64,000 bases of DNA, taken from the NCBI RefSeq assembly GCF_033963835.1, contig NZ_JAXBME010000018.1, positions 1 to 64,000 on the forward strand, given 5' to 3'. This document shows, in pieces, positions 23,910 to 32,171 of this stretch. The stretch comes from Cytobacillus sp. IB215665 (GTDB lineage: Bacteria > Bacillota > Bacilli > Bacillales > SM2101). Position 1 is the first letter of the stretch. Each line of letters opens with the position of its first letter. A program made the translations under genes and the position numbers. The notes below the pieces were generated by a model, which was not told the DNA's origin, ran no database searches, and saw only the letters and a program-made list of their open reading frames with translations.

Positions 23910-24679
23910 TCTAAATAATATTAATGAAATATAAATGCTGTGATAATGAAAGTAAATAAAATATACGTGGTGGGATTTGATATTTTGGATAATACTTTTG
24001 TTTTTTCCCGTGACGATAATAGTTGAACCGACCTCATAACGCTTACCTCAATGCCTTCATAATTCAAAGAAAAATTTCTAGGATTACCTTATCAATCTAC
24101 AATCACAAAAATAACCAATAAAAAATTTAACTACTAATGTGATTTAAACGATCGTTTATTTTCAAATGGTAATATTCTGTTACAAATAAAAAATTACTAA
24201 ATTTATATTTTTGAGAAGATATAAGATAAATACTGTAATGAAGCAGAAAATAGGAGTTTGATCGCAGGTTTACGTGGGTGAAAATTAACAACAAATTGGT
24301 ATATTAAAACAATTTTTTATTTAAACTTCACAGAATTTTGTATTATTCTAGTAAAATTGTGTTTGCAAAAATGTTCCGATAAGTATATCATAGATAACAA
24401 GAGAATAGTTCGGATAAATGAAAAAGAACTTTCCCGACTGTTACAGAGTGCGCCAACACTGTGTAACCGTTAAACCGTAACCACACTACGGTAAAACACT
24501 TGTTAGAAAAGTTAGTTTCATGTTTCAAGAAATATTAATTTCCTCTCTATTTTAATATTTTTTGAAGCATTTATCAAGCTTTTTATAAGAACAATGTTTT
24601 ACCAATTTTCGAGAAATCTCGAATGTACGGATGGTAAACCATTGTTCTTTTTCGTTTCCCAAAAAGGAGACGACTGAAT
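23910..24679. other. Intergenic region upstream of the candidate replication gene
   Basis: No gene is supported in 770 nt. The left half is AT-rich with a palindrome AACGATCGTT near 24147. From 24370 there are repeated short motifs (GTTCCGATAAGT and GTTCGGATAAAT; AACCGT at least twice with an inverted ACGGT, 24466-24500). A long hairpin lies at 24587-24655. The combination suits a replication origin plus copy control, but no origin was shown. Confidence 0.45.
24587..24658 (+). promoter_or_regulatory. Long hairpin with T tract before the replication gene (attenuator candidate)
   Basis: AGAACAATG and TTTACCA pair with TGGTAAA and CATTGTTCT, giving a stem of about 16 bp with one mismatch, capped by a smaller CGAGA/TCTCG hairpin and followed by TTTTTC. 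It ends about 25 nt before the ATG of 24680-25825. A terminator here could limit rep expression and so copy number. Confidence 0.7.
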
Positions 24680-25825
24680 ATGCAGAATATGCAGAAGTAT
24701 AAGGTCAACGGTGTCAAATTCTTTTTCGAAGACCTCAAAATGATGAAACGCGAAGACGAATTAATAGGGTGCAAGACTGCTAGTAAATTAAACGCTTCAG
24801 CTAAGGCTGTATTTATTGATCTTCATTTTGAAGTAAACGATCTTGGATGTACATCAGAGGATTTTAAGATTAAAGATGCTGCTAAGAAGTCAGGTTTAAA
24901 AAGTAGTACATATTATCAAGGCTTTAATTATCTCCGTGAGCATGGGTACATAGAAGAAGTAGTTGTAGGATATAAAAGTGTCTATCGCATTAGAAATTAT
25001 GCATTATATAACCAATCACAAGAGGAACAGGTTACAAATTCGAAAATTCCATTCTCATATTTTCGGATTCCTTATATACTTCGTGGTTCTACAGTTCTAC
25101 CAGACCTAGTCGCATCAAGCGATTCAAGAGGTATTACATTACTACTAGAATGGCTGAACGGTCTTACTAGAGAGCTAAGTAAAAGATTTGAAAAAGTAGA
25201 TGAGTATGCACTTTCCCGCCTTTTTAACAAACTGAAGGAGCGATTAAATCGAAGTGCAAAGCGTGTTAGACAATTTTTAGAAACTATTAAACCAGTTTTA
25301 AATATTGAAATGAACGGTGTAAAGGAGCGTAAACCAAAAGCAGACCGTGTAGCAAGGGTGCGGAAATCCATTACTCAAGTAGTATGCAAAAGCATCTCAG
25401 TTTCATTTAATGAGAGCTGCGTACAAATAAATGATGATTATAACAAAGTCCGAGAGAACGAAGCGAAAATGAGAAAAGAAACGCTTAATAAACTATACAC
25501 GTTAAATGTTGCATTAAAAAAGCGGGACAAGCGTGATATAGAAACGGTATATAAACAAGAAGTGGTAAAAGTGGCCAAAACTATTGTAAGTGACAAATCA
25601 CGGTACTACTTCATGGTTCAAACCACGCAAGTAGCTCTTGAAGAAATAGAGGAATATATTAAAAAAACATCTAAAAAAATCAATAATATAGGTGCTCTAT
25701 ATAGAACTAAGCTACGAGCTGCAGTTGAAGACTGGCTAAGCAGGCGTGACATCGAATATATTAATGATGATCAAGCTGTTGGGTCCATTGATACAAATTT
25801 TTTCAATGAGATACTCACCGGGTAG
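24680..25825 (+). CDS. Winged-helix plasmid replication protein (candidate initiator)
   Basis: AAAGGAGA lies 10 nt before ATG 24680. Residues 35-105 form a winged helix (SAKAVFIDLHFEV, KIKDAAKKSGLKSSTYYQGF, LREHGYIEEV) like those in plasmid initiators and DnaD-type proteins. The remainder is basic and helical (KERLNRSAKRVRQFLETIK). The hairpin upstream and repeats on both sides support a role in replication. The exact family is not recognised. A terminator follows at 25959-25997. Confidence 0.6.
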   Translation: MQNMQKYKVNGVKFFFEDLKMMKREDELIGCKTASKLNASAKAVFIDLHFEVNDLGCTSEDFKIKDAAKKSGLKSSTYYQGFNYLREHGYIEEVVVGYKSVYRIRNYALYNQSQEEQVTNSKIPFSYFRIPYILRGSTVLPDLVASSDSRGITLLLEWLNGLTRELSKRFEKVDEYALSRLFNKLKERLNRSAKRVRQFLETIKPVLNIEMNGVKERKPKADRVARVRKSITQVVCKSISVSFNESCVQINDDYNKVRENEAKMRKETLNKLYTLNVALKKRDKRDIETVYKQEVVKVAKTIVSDKSRYYFMVQTTQVALEEIEEYIKKTSKKINNIGALYRTKLRAAVEDWLSRRDIEYINDDQAVGSIDTNFFNEILTG

Positions 25826-25958
25826 AGAAAAAATCGTAATATAATGAATTTCTCCTTCAGAAAAAACGTAGTAATGGAGGGGTATTTAGCATGTTTAAAA
25901 TTTAAACACACCATAAAACATGGGTTTTACCTTTAATATAATTAGGGTAATTTTACAA

Positions 25959-25998
25959 ATACAGCTTATATTAACAAAAACAGGCTGTATTTTTTTGT
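25959..25998 (+). terminator. Intrinsic terminator after the replication gene
   Basis: ATACAGC and GCTGTAT form a stem across a long AT-rich loop, followed by seven T. Confidence 0.7.
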
Positions 25999-26019
25999 TC
26001 ATTAATTATGTTAGATTAC

Positions 26020-26118
26020 TTGTTAATTATTAATAATTCTATTTAAAACTCTTGTGAATTGTTAATAGTAGTTAAAAAGGTTTGTTAACTGTTAGTAATA
26101 TTTTTTCTCCATTGTTAA
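26020..26118. repeat. Four direct copies of TTGTTAA (iteron-like)
   Basis: TTGTTAA occurs at 26020, 26059, 26082 and 26112, each followed by C or T. Spacing is 23-39 nt, which is less regular than classical iterons. The AT-rich setting behind the candidate rep gene makes an origin element possible. Confidence 0.35.
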
Positions 26119-26572
26119 CACTGTGGGTATTGTATATTGAACCTTGTGATGAACCTCTGAAACCCTTGTGGCTCTAAGGGTATACTATGTTTAAAATTTC
26201 CCTCTATCTATATATATTGATTACTTACTACCTTTATATCCCTGACTTATTTATATATACAAAGATTGATAACTCCTACTTAAAAAAATGTATTTTACTT
26301 TTATTATTGTTTTTTAAAAAAATAAATGGGAAGATAAAAAAGGTATCTATTAAAATAAGGTCTATTATTTGTATATGAACTTGAAAGTAGAAGATAGTAG
26401 GACAAATTAAGTTAATATTCTTACACATTTTCAAGTAAGGTAAGGGAAATCCCACTCCTTGAGGTGTCGGATGATAGTGGGTCAGATACGGAGTAGCTTT
26501 TGCTAAATTAAGTATCTGAAATGCTCCGCTACATTTGTTGCAGTAAAACATTGAAACTAATAAAATTAAACT

Positions 26573-26818
26573 ATGGAAGCATATAGAAGAACCCAAACTA
26601 CTGTTTCATTAATTAACTATCATTTTGTTTTTTGTCAACGGTATAGACTAAAGGTAGTCCTTCAAACAAAGGTTGAAGAACGCTTTAAGCAGCTAGTTCA
26701 AGAAATATGTGATGAATTGGATATTCAAATTGTTGCTATTTAGTGAGATAAGGATCACTCTCACTTAATTCTTAATGCTTTGCCAACTTTAAGTCCGTGA
26801 TATAAACAATTAAGAGAT
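26573..26818 (+). pseudogene. Remnant of TnpA (Y1 transposase) with stop codons
   Basis: ATG 26573 reads MEAYRRTQTTVSLINYHFVF, the usual TnpA start, then meets TAG and TGA at 26741-26746. The same frame continues with DKDHSHLILNALPTLSP, which holds the H-x-H metal site, and meets another TGA. The C-terminal half with the catalytic Tyr is missing. The protein cannot be active. Confidence 0.85.
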
Positions 26819-26851
26819 ACGTTGAACAACAATAAACACGGGGGTGAAACC

Positions 26852-27931
26852 GTGCCACAAACAATCACTGTAAAAATAAAATTGCTTCCAACGAGAGAAC
26901 AAGTCGAAATATTAACCAAAATGAGTTATGAATATATCTCTACAATTAATACACTCATTTCAGAGATGGTGGAAGAAAAGAAGAGTACAAAGAAAACAAG
27001 TAAACACTTAGATTCTTTTCTCCCTAGTGCTGTGAAAAATCAAGCCATTAAAGATGCGAAAAGTATATTTTCCACTAAGGTAAAGAAAAGTAAATACAAG
27101 ATCATCCCTACCCTTAAAAAGCCTGTTTGTGTATGGAATAATCAAAACTACTCTTTTGATTTTGAACATATCTATCTGCCGTTAGTGTTGAACGGTAAAG
27201 CTAAAAAAGTACCTGTTCGTTCTTTATTGATAGATAAAGAGAATCGTAATTTTGATTTATTAAAACATAAGTTGGGTACACTTCGTATCACTAAGAAATC
27301 AAACAAATGGATCGCGCAAATTTCTGTCACTGTATCTAATGAATACAGGAATGGAACAAAAGTAATGGGGGTTGATTTAGGTTTAAAAGTTCCTGCTGTA
27401 GGTGTAACAGATAATGGAAATACTAAATTCTTTGGTAACGGCAGAAAGAATAAATATGTTAAGCGTTATTTCAGAAAGAAAAGACAACGCTTTGGCAAGG
27501 AAAAAAAACTACACGCCATTCGTAAACTCAATGATAAAGAACAACGATATATGAAAGACCAAGATCATAAAGTTAGTCGTTCCATTGTTAATTTCGCAAT
27601 TGATCATCAAATTTCTGTCATTCGTATAGAACAATTGACGAATATTAGACAGACGGCAAGAACAAGCCGTAAAAACGAGAAGAATCTACATACATGGTCT
27701 TTTTATCGTTTAGCACAATTCATTGAATATAAAGCGAATTTAGCTGGAATTAAGGTTGAGTATGTGAATCCATCCTATACATCACAAACTTGTCCTAGTT
27801 GTTCTAAGCAAAATAAAGCCAAAGACAGAAAATATAAGTGTGCGTGTGGGTTTGAAACACATCGCGATAGAGTTGGTGCAATGAATATTCGTTATGCACC
27901 TGTGATTGATGGTAATAGTCAATCAGCCTAA
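26852..27931 (+). CDS. tnpB: TnpB RNA-guided nuclease
   Basis: GGGGGTGA precedes GTG 26852 by 4 nt; the 359-residue length is normal. RuvC residues are visible: D175 in VMGVDLGLK, E260 in IRIEQLTNI and D339 in HRDRVGAMNI. A four-Cys zinc ribbon lies between them (CPSC ... CACG). All key residues are intact, so it may still cut DNA with an omegaRNA from its 3' end. With tnpA dead, it may persist by protecting or homing the element. Confidence 0.93.
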   Translation: MPQTITVKIKLLPTREQVEILTKMSYEYISTINTLISEMVEEKKSTKKTSKHLDSFLPSAVKNQAIKDAKSIFSTKVKKSKYKIIPTLKKPVCVWNNQNYSFDFEHIYLPLVLNGKAKKVPVRSLLIDKENRNFDLLKHKLGTLRITKKSNKWIAQISVTVSNEYRNGTKVMGVDLGLKVPAVGVTDNGNTKFFGNGRKNKYVKRYFRKKRQRFGKEKKLHAIRKLNDKEQRYMKDQDHKVSRSIVNFAIDHQISVIRIEQLTNIRQTARTSRKNEKNLHTWSFYRLAQFIEYKANLAGIKVEYVNPSYTSQTCPSCSKQNKAKDRKYKCACGFETHRDRVGAMNIRYAPVIDGNSQSA

Positions 27932-28081
27932 GATGCTATAAGCACTGTCTTAGGAAGGGTAATGGCATACCCTAATCTTGAGGACATACTCTGATAGCAG
28001 AAATGCACTTCGGTTTAATCACTCGAGAATCCCACTGATTCCTTAAGGTATCAGATTGCCTCTTTGGGGTGGGAGTGTCAA
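27800..28081 (+). ncRNA. Probable omegaRNA region (tnpB 3' end and element right end)
   Basis: In IS200/IS605 elements the guide RNA scaffold overlaps the 3' end of tnpB and the right end, with the guide just beyond it. The 150 nt after tnpB are rich in inverted repeats (AAGGGTA/TACCCT near 27955-27975; ATCCCAC/GGTGGGA 28028-28075). The guide would start after 28081. Ends are inferred. Confidence 0.55.
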
Positions 28082-28204
28082 AACAAGAGAAGAGGGGACA
28101 TACAGCATTGCTTTAGAACATTAAAAATCGTTTATCTGTAATAGAGAAGTCCCTTTCTTCATGAGACGGGCCATATTCTTGAAGAAGAGAGGATAGTATT
28201 ACAC

Positions 28205-28570
28205 ATGGAGAACGTATCAAATATAGATAAATTAGAATCAATAAAATCATTACAATCGACAATCAACAAACTAGAAAATGCCTTATCACAAATGACTCTG
28301 AAAGGCGCAAATACTACTCTAGTAAAGAAACGGCTCAGAGCTGTTTGCATCGGATTAGCTCTACTAGAAAACGTTTGGTATCAAAGACCTCATCATTATA
28401 CCCAAATTGATTTAGTGGAAGCAAATGATGTTCTTGCAAGTTTATTCCCATCAATTAAGAACAGTTATGCTAAGTCAAAGGCAGGTAGTCCTCAAAGGAC
28501 TCTTTTAGAAAGAAGGATTAAAGCATTGGAACTAGCTGTTCAAGCGATCGAGAATCTTTCCAATGCATAG
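28205..28570 (+). CDS. Hypothetical helical protein (121 aa)
   Basis: AGAGAGGA lies 11 nt before ATG 28205. The all-helical protein (MENVSNIDKLESIKSLQSTI) has a leucine-rich first helix that could form a coiled coil, and ends LAVQAIENLSNA. It lies just past the IS element and is closed by a terminator at 28622-28663. No family is recognised. Confidence 0.6.
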   Translation: MENVSNIDKLESIKSLQSTINKLENALSQMTLKGANTTLVKKRLRAVCIGLALLENVWYQRPHHYTQIDLVEANDVLASLFPSIKNSYAKSKAGSPQRTLLERRIKALELAVQAIENLSNA

Positions 28571-28621
28571 TTTAAACACACTTTTGTTATTCAGAAGGGC
28601 CCTTTAATGTAAGTAACTAAA

Positions 28622-28667
28622 ACCTAATTTCTCACTTATAATAGCGAGAAATTAGGCTTTTTTGTAT
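28622..28667 (+). terminator. Intrinsic terminator
   Basis: CCTAATTTCTC and GAGAAATTAGG form an 11-bp stem followed by six T. Confidence 0.85.
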
Positions 28668-28913
28668 ATTTGTATAAACTTATCTTGTATATCCGCATTT
28701 TCCTGACGCTACCCCTATTATAGATGCGGGTTTTTCTTTAGAAAAAAGTAACTAGTAAACTTGTTTCATGACAGCTGGAATACATGTTAATTCAAATTAA
28801 TTACTAAATTGAAAATATAAATATGTTTATAGCTTTTTCCGAAAAACAGAGGAAAAAGGAGATAAAGTAGTATAAACACCTAAATATGCCGATTAATCAC
28901 AAAATAACAAATA

Positions 28914-28941
28914 TTGTAGTCAAATAATTATATGTTAAAAT
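28914..28941 (+). promoter_or_regulatory. Promoter of the AimR-like gene
   Basis: TTGTAG (28914-28919), a 16-nt spacer, and TAAAAT (28936-28941) preceded by TG at the extended -10 position. It lies about 140 nt before the start codon. Confidence 0.6.
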
Positions 28942-29082
28942 GTAGGTCGAATATACCATGGAATATTAAGACATCAGAACCATAATTTATGTAGAATCTT
29001 GTAATTATATGTCGAAATTCGTTGGCTATGGAATTATTTTAAAATTTTAATAGATCGAAATATCAATCAGGAAGTGATGCAA

Positions 29083-30357
29083 ATGGAAATGGTTCTAGAT
29101 AGGAAAGTTTCAAAAGCAGTTTCTATTATAATGAATTTAATGGAAAAACATGGTATTAAACAAGTGGATTTAAGAAATGCTACTGGATACTCAAAGAGTT
29201 TTTTCCATAACCTTTTGAACGAAAGTAAACATTGCAAATTTCCAATGGTACTAAATGTTGTACGGACGATAGACAATATGGCTGGTATTTCAAAAGAAAA
29301 AACGATCATGTTGGAGTATATCGATACATTGACAAAACCAGAGTATCTGGTAGATGCAATGGACTATTGTGATCGGAATAATTACTTAAAAGCTCTTAGA
29401 ACGTTAACAGAAAGAGCGCTATCTTATAAAAAGAATCCACAATTACAAGAGTGGGGGGTTCTTTTTAATATAAATTTACAACGAAAAGAAGAATTCAATA
29501 GAATAACTAAATTGAAAAATAATGCTATTAATGGTAACATTATTGATGAATCGAAATATATAGAATTAAGAAATGAAGTAATAAAATTTAACACTACCAC
29601 TAATGGGACATACATATACAAGCAATTAGTGCTAGCAAATATCTATGATAATATGGCATGTTTTAATGATGTTTATAATACACTAGCTGGAGTGGAGAAC
29701 TATATCACTTCTGATATAGAAGCGTTTTCAAGCGAGTCATATTATTATAGAATCCATGAAATGATGCAATCATATTTTTCAAGAAACCAGTGTAATTTTG
29801 ATGAGGCAGAAAAACACTCCGACATACTAATAAATTCAAATTTCAGCTTAAAATTTATCGCTTCGGGTTGTATTATTATGGGAGAATCTAACATGTTTAG
29901 AGATCCCCAAAAAGCTATATATAATTTTGAGAAAGCCATAGAAATATATAAACAAATTGGTATGGACGATGTTGCTATCTTAATGCACGGGAAAATAGAA
30001 GTAACCAGGATTTATTGGGGAATAGAGGTTGCTCCTGATACAATTTATCATCAACAAAACAAAGCGTATTGGTTGATCAAGCAAAATAGAAATGAAGAAG
30101 CCTTAGAAATTCTTGATCTACTTAATGCTAAAAATAACAGCGAGGCTTTTCACAAGTATTTACTTGGGCTTGCAACAGGTGACATTATGTATTTGTATAT
30201 GTCGCTTGAAATATATATAAAGCGAAATGGGAACAGATTGTTTGCTATGTTACCTCGCGATGCACTACTAAGCGCTGGTCAAAACGAGTATGCCGTAAAT
30301 GCAATTTACTATCAGGAAATCTATCAGGAGGTGAAAAGGACAAATGAAAAGAATTAA
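29083..30357 (+). CDS. aimR: AimR-family peptide receptor and transcription regulator
   Basis: AGGAAGTGAT (29069-29078) best fits ATG 29083, giving 424 residues; ATG 29077 is possible. An N-terminal HTH (about 10-45, EKHGIKQVDLRNATGYSKSF) is followed by helical TPR-like repeats to the end. Phrases such as AMDYCDRNNYLKALRTLTER and YLLGLATGDIMYLYMSLEIY match the order of arbitrium AimR receptors of SPbeta-type phages. The gene overlaps by 14 nt a secreted pre-peptide gene, as aimR and aimP are paired. The receptor would bind the imported mature peptide and change DNA binding. Target is probably the 30515-30690 region; Rap/PlcR-type relatives are the alternative. Confidence 0.78.
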   Translation: MEMVLDRKVSKAVSIIMNLMEKHGIKQVDLRNATGYSKSFFHNLLNESKHCKFPMVLNVVRTIDNMAGISKEKTIMLEYIDTLTKPEYLVDAMDYCDRNNYLKALRTLTERALSYKKNPQLQEWGVLFNINLQRKEEFNRITKLKNNAINGNIIDESKYIELRNEVIKFNTTTNGTYIYKQLVLANIYDNMACFNDVYNTLAGVENYITSDIEAFSSESYYYRIHEMMQSYFSRNQCNFDEAEKHSDILINSNFSLKFIASGCIIMGESNMFRDPQKAIYNFEKAIEIYKQIGMDDVAILMHGKIEVTRIYWGIEVAPDTIYHQQNKAYWLIKQNRNEEALEILDLLNAKNNSEAFHKYLLGLATGDIMYLYMSLEIYIKRNGNRLFAMLPRDALLSAGQNEYAVNAIYYQEIYQEVKRTNEKN

Positions 30358-30514
30358 GAATCTCTTATTAGCTTGTTCTGCATTTGTTTTAGTGATGAGT
30401 GCAACATCTGTGAGTGCAAGTACCGATCTCGACACGTTTGAATTAAAAATTAAAAAACCAAAAGATGAAATCATCATGAAAAGCGGAGGAGACGATCCTC
30501 ATCCTACAGGTTGA
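30344..30514 (+). CDS. aimP: AimP-like secreted pre-peptide, mature end GGDDPHPTG
   Basis: AGGAGGTG plus AAAAGGA precede ATG 30344, which lies inside the end of the receptor gene. The 56-residue product has a signal peptide (MKRIKNLLLACSAFVLVMSA, cleavage near VSA-S at 24-25), a charged middle and the C-terminus KSGGDDPHPTG. Export followed by trimming would release a short C-terminal peptide, as for AimP and Phr. The end resembles the repeat units SGDDPAPTGG at 1335-1529. A terminator follows at 30551-30578. Confidence 0.85.
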   Translation: MKRIKNLLLACSAFVLVMSATSVSASTDLDTFELKIKKPKDEIIMKSGGDDPHPTG

Positions 30515-30550
30515 TAACTTCATAAATTAATCTTATGAATCATATTTGAA

Positions 30551-30578
30551 AGACGATACCAATTGGTGTCGTCTTTCG
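30551..30578 (+). terminator. Terminator after the pre-peptide gene
   Basis: AAAGACGATACC and GGTGTCGTCTTT form a 12-bp stem with an AATT loop; the T tract is short. A partial readthrough here would reach the 30691 ORF, as terminator control is known for aimP-aimX loci. Confidence 0.75.
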
Positions 30579-30589
30579 GCATTTATAAG

Positions 30590-30631
30590 AAAGGTTTCTA
30601 TTTTCAAGATATTCGGGAAAACGAAACCTTT
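30590..30631. promoter_or_regulatory. Inverted repeat between the peptide gene and the aimX-position ORF
   Basis: AAGGTTTC and GAAACCTT flank an inner TTTTC/GAAAA pairing. There is no T tract after it. It may be an operator for the receptor or a mRNA structure. Confidence 0.5.
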
Positions 30632-30690
30632 GCGCGCAATTACACTTGAATAATAGATGAAAATAATACAATGAATGGAGAAGATGCGGT

Positions 30691-30843
30691 ATGAAACAAT
30701 TCGTATCAAATGTAACAGAAGAAGAAAAAGAGTTAATACCCAGCTTGAATTTAATTTTGGAAAAACAAAATGAAAGTGAAGAAGCGTCTAGATTGTTGAA
30801 GAAAATTTATGAGGTTTGCGCAAAAGAACCCGCACTATTATAA
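30691..30843 (+). CDS. Fifty-residue ORF in the aimX position
   Basis: GGAG (30677-30680) lies about 10 nt before ATG 30691. The product (MKQFVSNVTEEEKELIPSLN ... CAKEPALL) is an acidic helical peptide. Its stop codon lies in the loop of a strong terminator (30823-30857). In phage arbitrium loci a short transcript with a similar-sized ORF, aimX, follows aimP and is the receptor target. Position and size match; sequence identity to aimX is not claimed. Confidence 0.6.
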   Translation: MKQFVSNVTEEEKELIPSLNLILEKQNESEEASRLLKKIYEVCAKEPALL

Positions 30844-30858
30844 GGTGCAGGTTCTTTT
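30823..30858 (+). terminator. Strong terminator overlapping the aimX-position ORF
   Basis: AAAGAACC-C-GCAC and GTGC-A-GGTTCTTT form a long stem with TTTTTT. The stem arms flank the TAA stop. Confidence 0.88.
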
Positions 30859-30872
30859 TTCTATTCAATTGA

Positions 30873-31358
30873 TTAATCATTTTTTTTCATGACAGCTGCA
30901 ACATAACCTCTAGAATAATTTAATATCTCTTTTGTTAACTCTTTTCTATTGTCTTTATCAAGTGAACCTATTAATCTTAATAGTTCATTTGCATCGTGAT
31001 CATCAACAAGAACATTATTATTACTATTAGTGGGAGTAACCTCAACGGCACTAACAGGATTAGATTTAATTGGGGTATTAGTATAAGCTTCATTAGAATT
31101 TGAATGATCCGTCATCAAGTAATCGACTGTAACATTATAAAAGTGAGCCAATTTTAATAGTTCTTCAGGTGAGAAAGAGTTAACACCCATTTCTTTTTTT
31201 CCATAGGACACCCTACTTGCACCAATGTAACTAGCAATTACGTCCTGAGTTGCATCTAAACCATCCTTTTTTCTATTCAATCGAAGATACTTTGCGTTTT
31301 TTGCCAGGATAGGCTTAATACTATCTAGTTCCTGAATGGTATCTTTGGTTTCATCCAT
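30873..31358 (-). CDS. XRE-family repressor (CI-like)
   Basis: GAGGTGATT on the minus strand supports ATG 31358 (MDETKDTIQELDS), 161 residues. Residues 20-80 form an HTH_3 domain (ATQDVIASYIGASRVSYGKK, then ELLKLAHFYNVTVDYLM). The linker is Ser/Asn-rich and the C-terminus helical (ELLRLIGSLDKDNRKELTKE). It is divergent from the XRE gene at 31506 with a shared operator region, the layout of phage CI/Cro switches. It ends 30 nt from the aimX-position ORF, so the antisense relation could link both. Confidence 0.88.
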   Translation of the reverse strand: MDETKDTIQELDSIKPILAKNAKYLRLNRKKDGLDATQDVIASYIGASRVSYGKKEMGVNSFSPEELLKLAHFYNVTVDYLMTDHSNSNEAYTNTPIKSNPVSAVEVTPTNSNNNVLVDDHDANELLRLIGSLDKDNRKELTKEILNYSRGYVAAVMKKND

Positions 31359-31429
31359 CACTATAATCACCTCTATTAAAGTTTTAATTAATAATTTTCA
31401 TAAAATAGCAAAAAAATACAAGAAAAAGT

Positions 31430-31491
31430 TTGATTCAGATAACAAAAAGATATATAATGTTACTAAACGTTTCTGTTAGTATCTTAGTAAC
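31430..31491 (+). promoter_or_regulatory. Promoter with adjacent inverted-repeat operator
   Basis: TTGATT (31430-31435), a 17-nt spacer and TATAAT (31453-31458) form a good promoter. Directly downstream are GTTACTAA (31459-31466) and its exact reverse complement TTAGTAAC (31484-31491). The site lies between the two XRE genes and would block the rightward promoter when bound. Confidence 0.82.
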
Positions 31492-31505
31492 AAAAGGATG
31501 TGATT

Positions 31506-31763
31506 ATGATAAAAACATTAGCTGTAAAAGAAACGAGAAAACACATGCCTAGATTTTGGCTTAAAGAACTAAGAGTGCAAGCTGGTGTTACACAAAAAGA
31601 AGTTGCAGTTGAATCTGGTATTGCAAGATCAACATACAGTCAGATAGAGCTAGGAATCAAGACTCCATCAGTCCCAAAAGCGAAGAATATCGCTTTATTT
31701 CTAGGTTTTCCTTGGACTTCATTCTATGAAACTGAACCACAAAATAGCCAAAATGTAAAATAA
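31506..31763 (+). CDS. Small XRE-family regulator (Cro-like, 85 aa)
   Basis: AAAAGGATGTGAT precedes ATG 31506; the in-frame GTG at 31500 overlaps the ribosome site. Residues 18-70 are a single HTH (LRVQAGVTQKEVAVESGIAR, then TYSQIELGIKTPSVPKA). Size and divergent placement match Cro-type regulators. The operator just upstream suggests autoregulation or repression by the CI-like protein. It precedes the transfer gene series and may gate it. Confidence 0.87.
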   Translation: MIKTLAVKETRKHMPRFWLKELRVQAGVTQKEVAVESGIARSTYSQIELGIKTPSVPKAKNIALFLGFPWTSFYETEPQNSQNVK

Positions 31764-31958
31764 AGTAAATAATAAACGAGCGTTCATTAATAAAAATGAA
31801 AAAAAAATATACTCATAAAGCTAGATTTGAGCAGTACACACATACTTAATTTATCACATTTTACCTACATAATGCAATGAAACAGTAACAATTTAACATT
31901 ATAGTAATAATAGATTCCTAATAGCCTGTGTTAGAAATGAGAAAGGAGCCGAATCGTT

Positions 31959-32171
31959 GTGGAAAATAACAAAAAGGAAAGGAAATGTACAGTAACCGAA
32001 GAGAATTTAACCGAACATATCAAAAAAATTACTTGTGAAGATATAGAAAACCCATTTCAACACGGCAAAACACTTGAAAAACACTTAAAAAAACAAAGAA
32101 TTCGAACGTACCTCTGTAATATTAGAGAACAAAAGATCACTAAAAGTCATAAAAAGGATGTGGAGTTGTAA
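31959..32171 (+). CDS. Small basic protein at the head of the transfer operon (70 aa)
   Basis: AAAGGAG (31941-31947) precedes GTG 31959. The product (MENNKKERKCTVTEENLTEH) is charged, with no membrane helix. Its TAA overlaps the ATG of the NusG-like gene by one base, so the two are coupled. Function unknown; it could be a partner of the antiterminator. Confidence 0.6.
   Translation: MENNKKERKCTVTEENLTEHIKKITCEDIENPFQHGKTLEKHLKKQRIRTYLCNIREQKITKSHKKDVEL

Larger units (their letters stand above)
26425..28081 (+). mobile_element. IS200/IS605-family element, tnpA decayed, tnpB intact
   Basis: The element holds a broken tnpA and an intact tnpB in the same orientation. The left side has a TTAC (26421-26424) and an imperfect hairpin CCCACTCC/GATAGTGGG (26450-26481). 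The right side ends with a hairpin region (28028-28075) and TCAA (28078-28081). TTAC at the left and TCAA at the right are the flanking signals known for IS608-like elements, so ends are inferred from these. Confidence 0.65.
28571..29082. other. Regulatory intergenic region upstream of the AimR-like gene
   Basis: No gene is supported in 512 nt. It contains a terminator (28622-28667) and, further on, a second T-rich hairpin (ATCCGCATTTT / AGATGCGGGTTTT, about 28690-28738). The AimR-like promoter lies at 28914-28941. The 130-nt leader before the start codon is AT-rich. Confidence 0.5.

Noticed and set aside
30691-30843. Firm naming of this ORF as aimX
   Set aside because: Only position and size agree; no sequence likeness was established.
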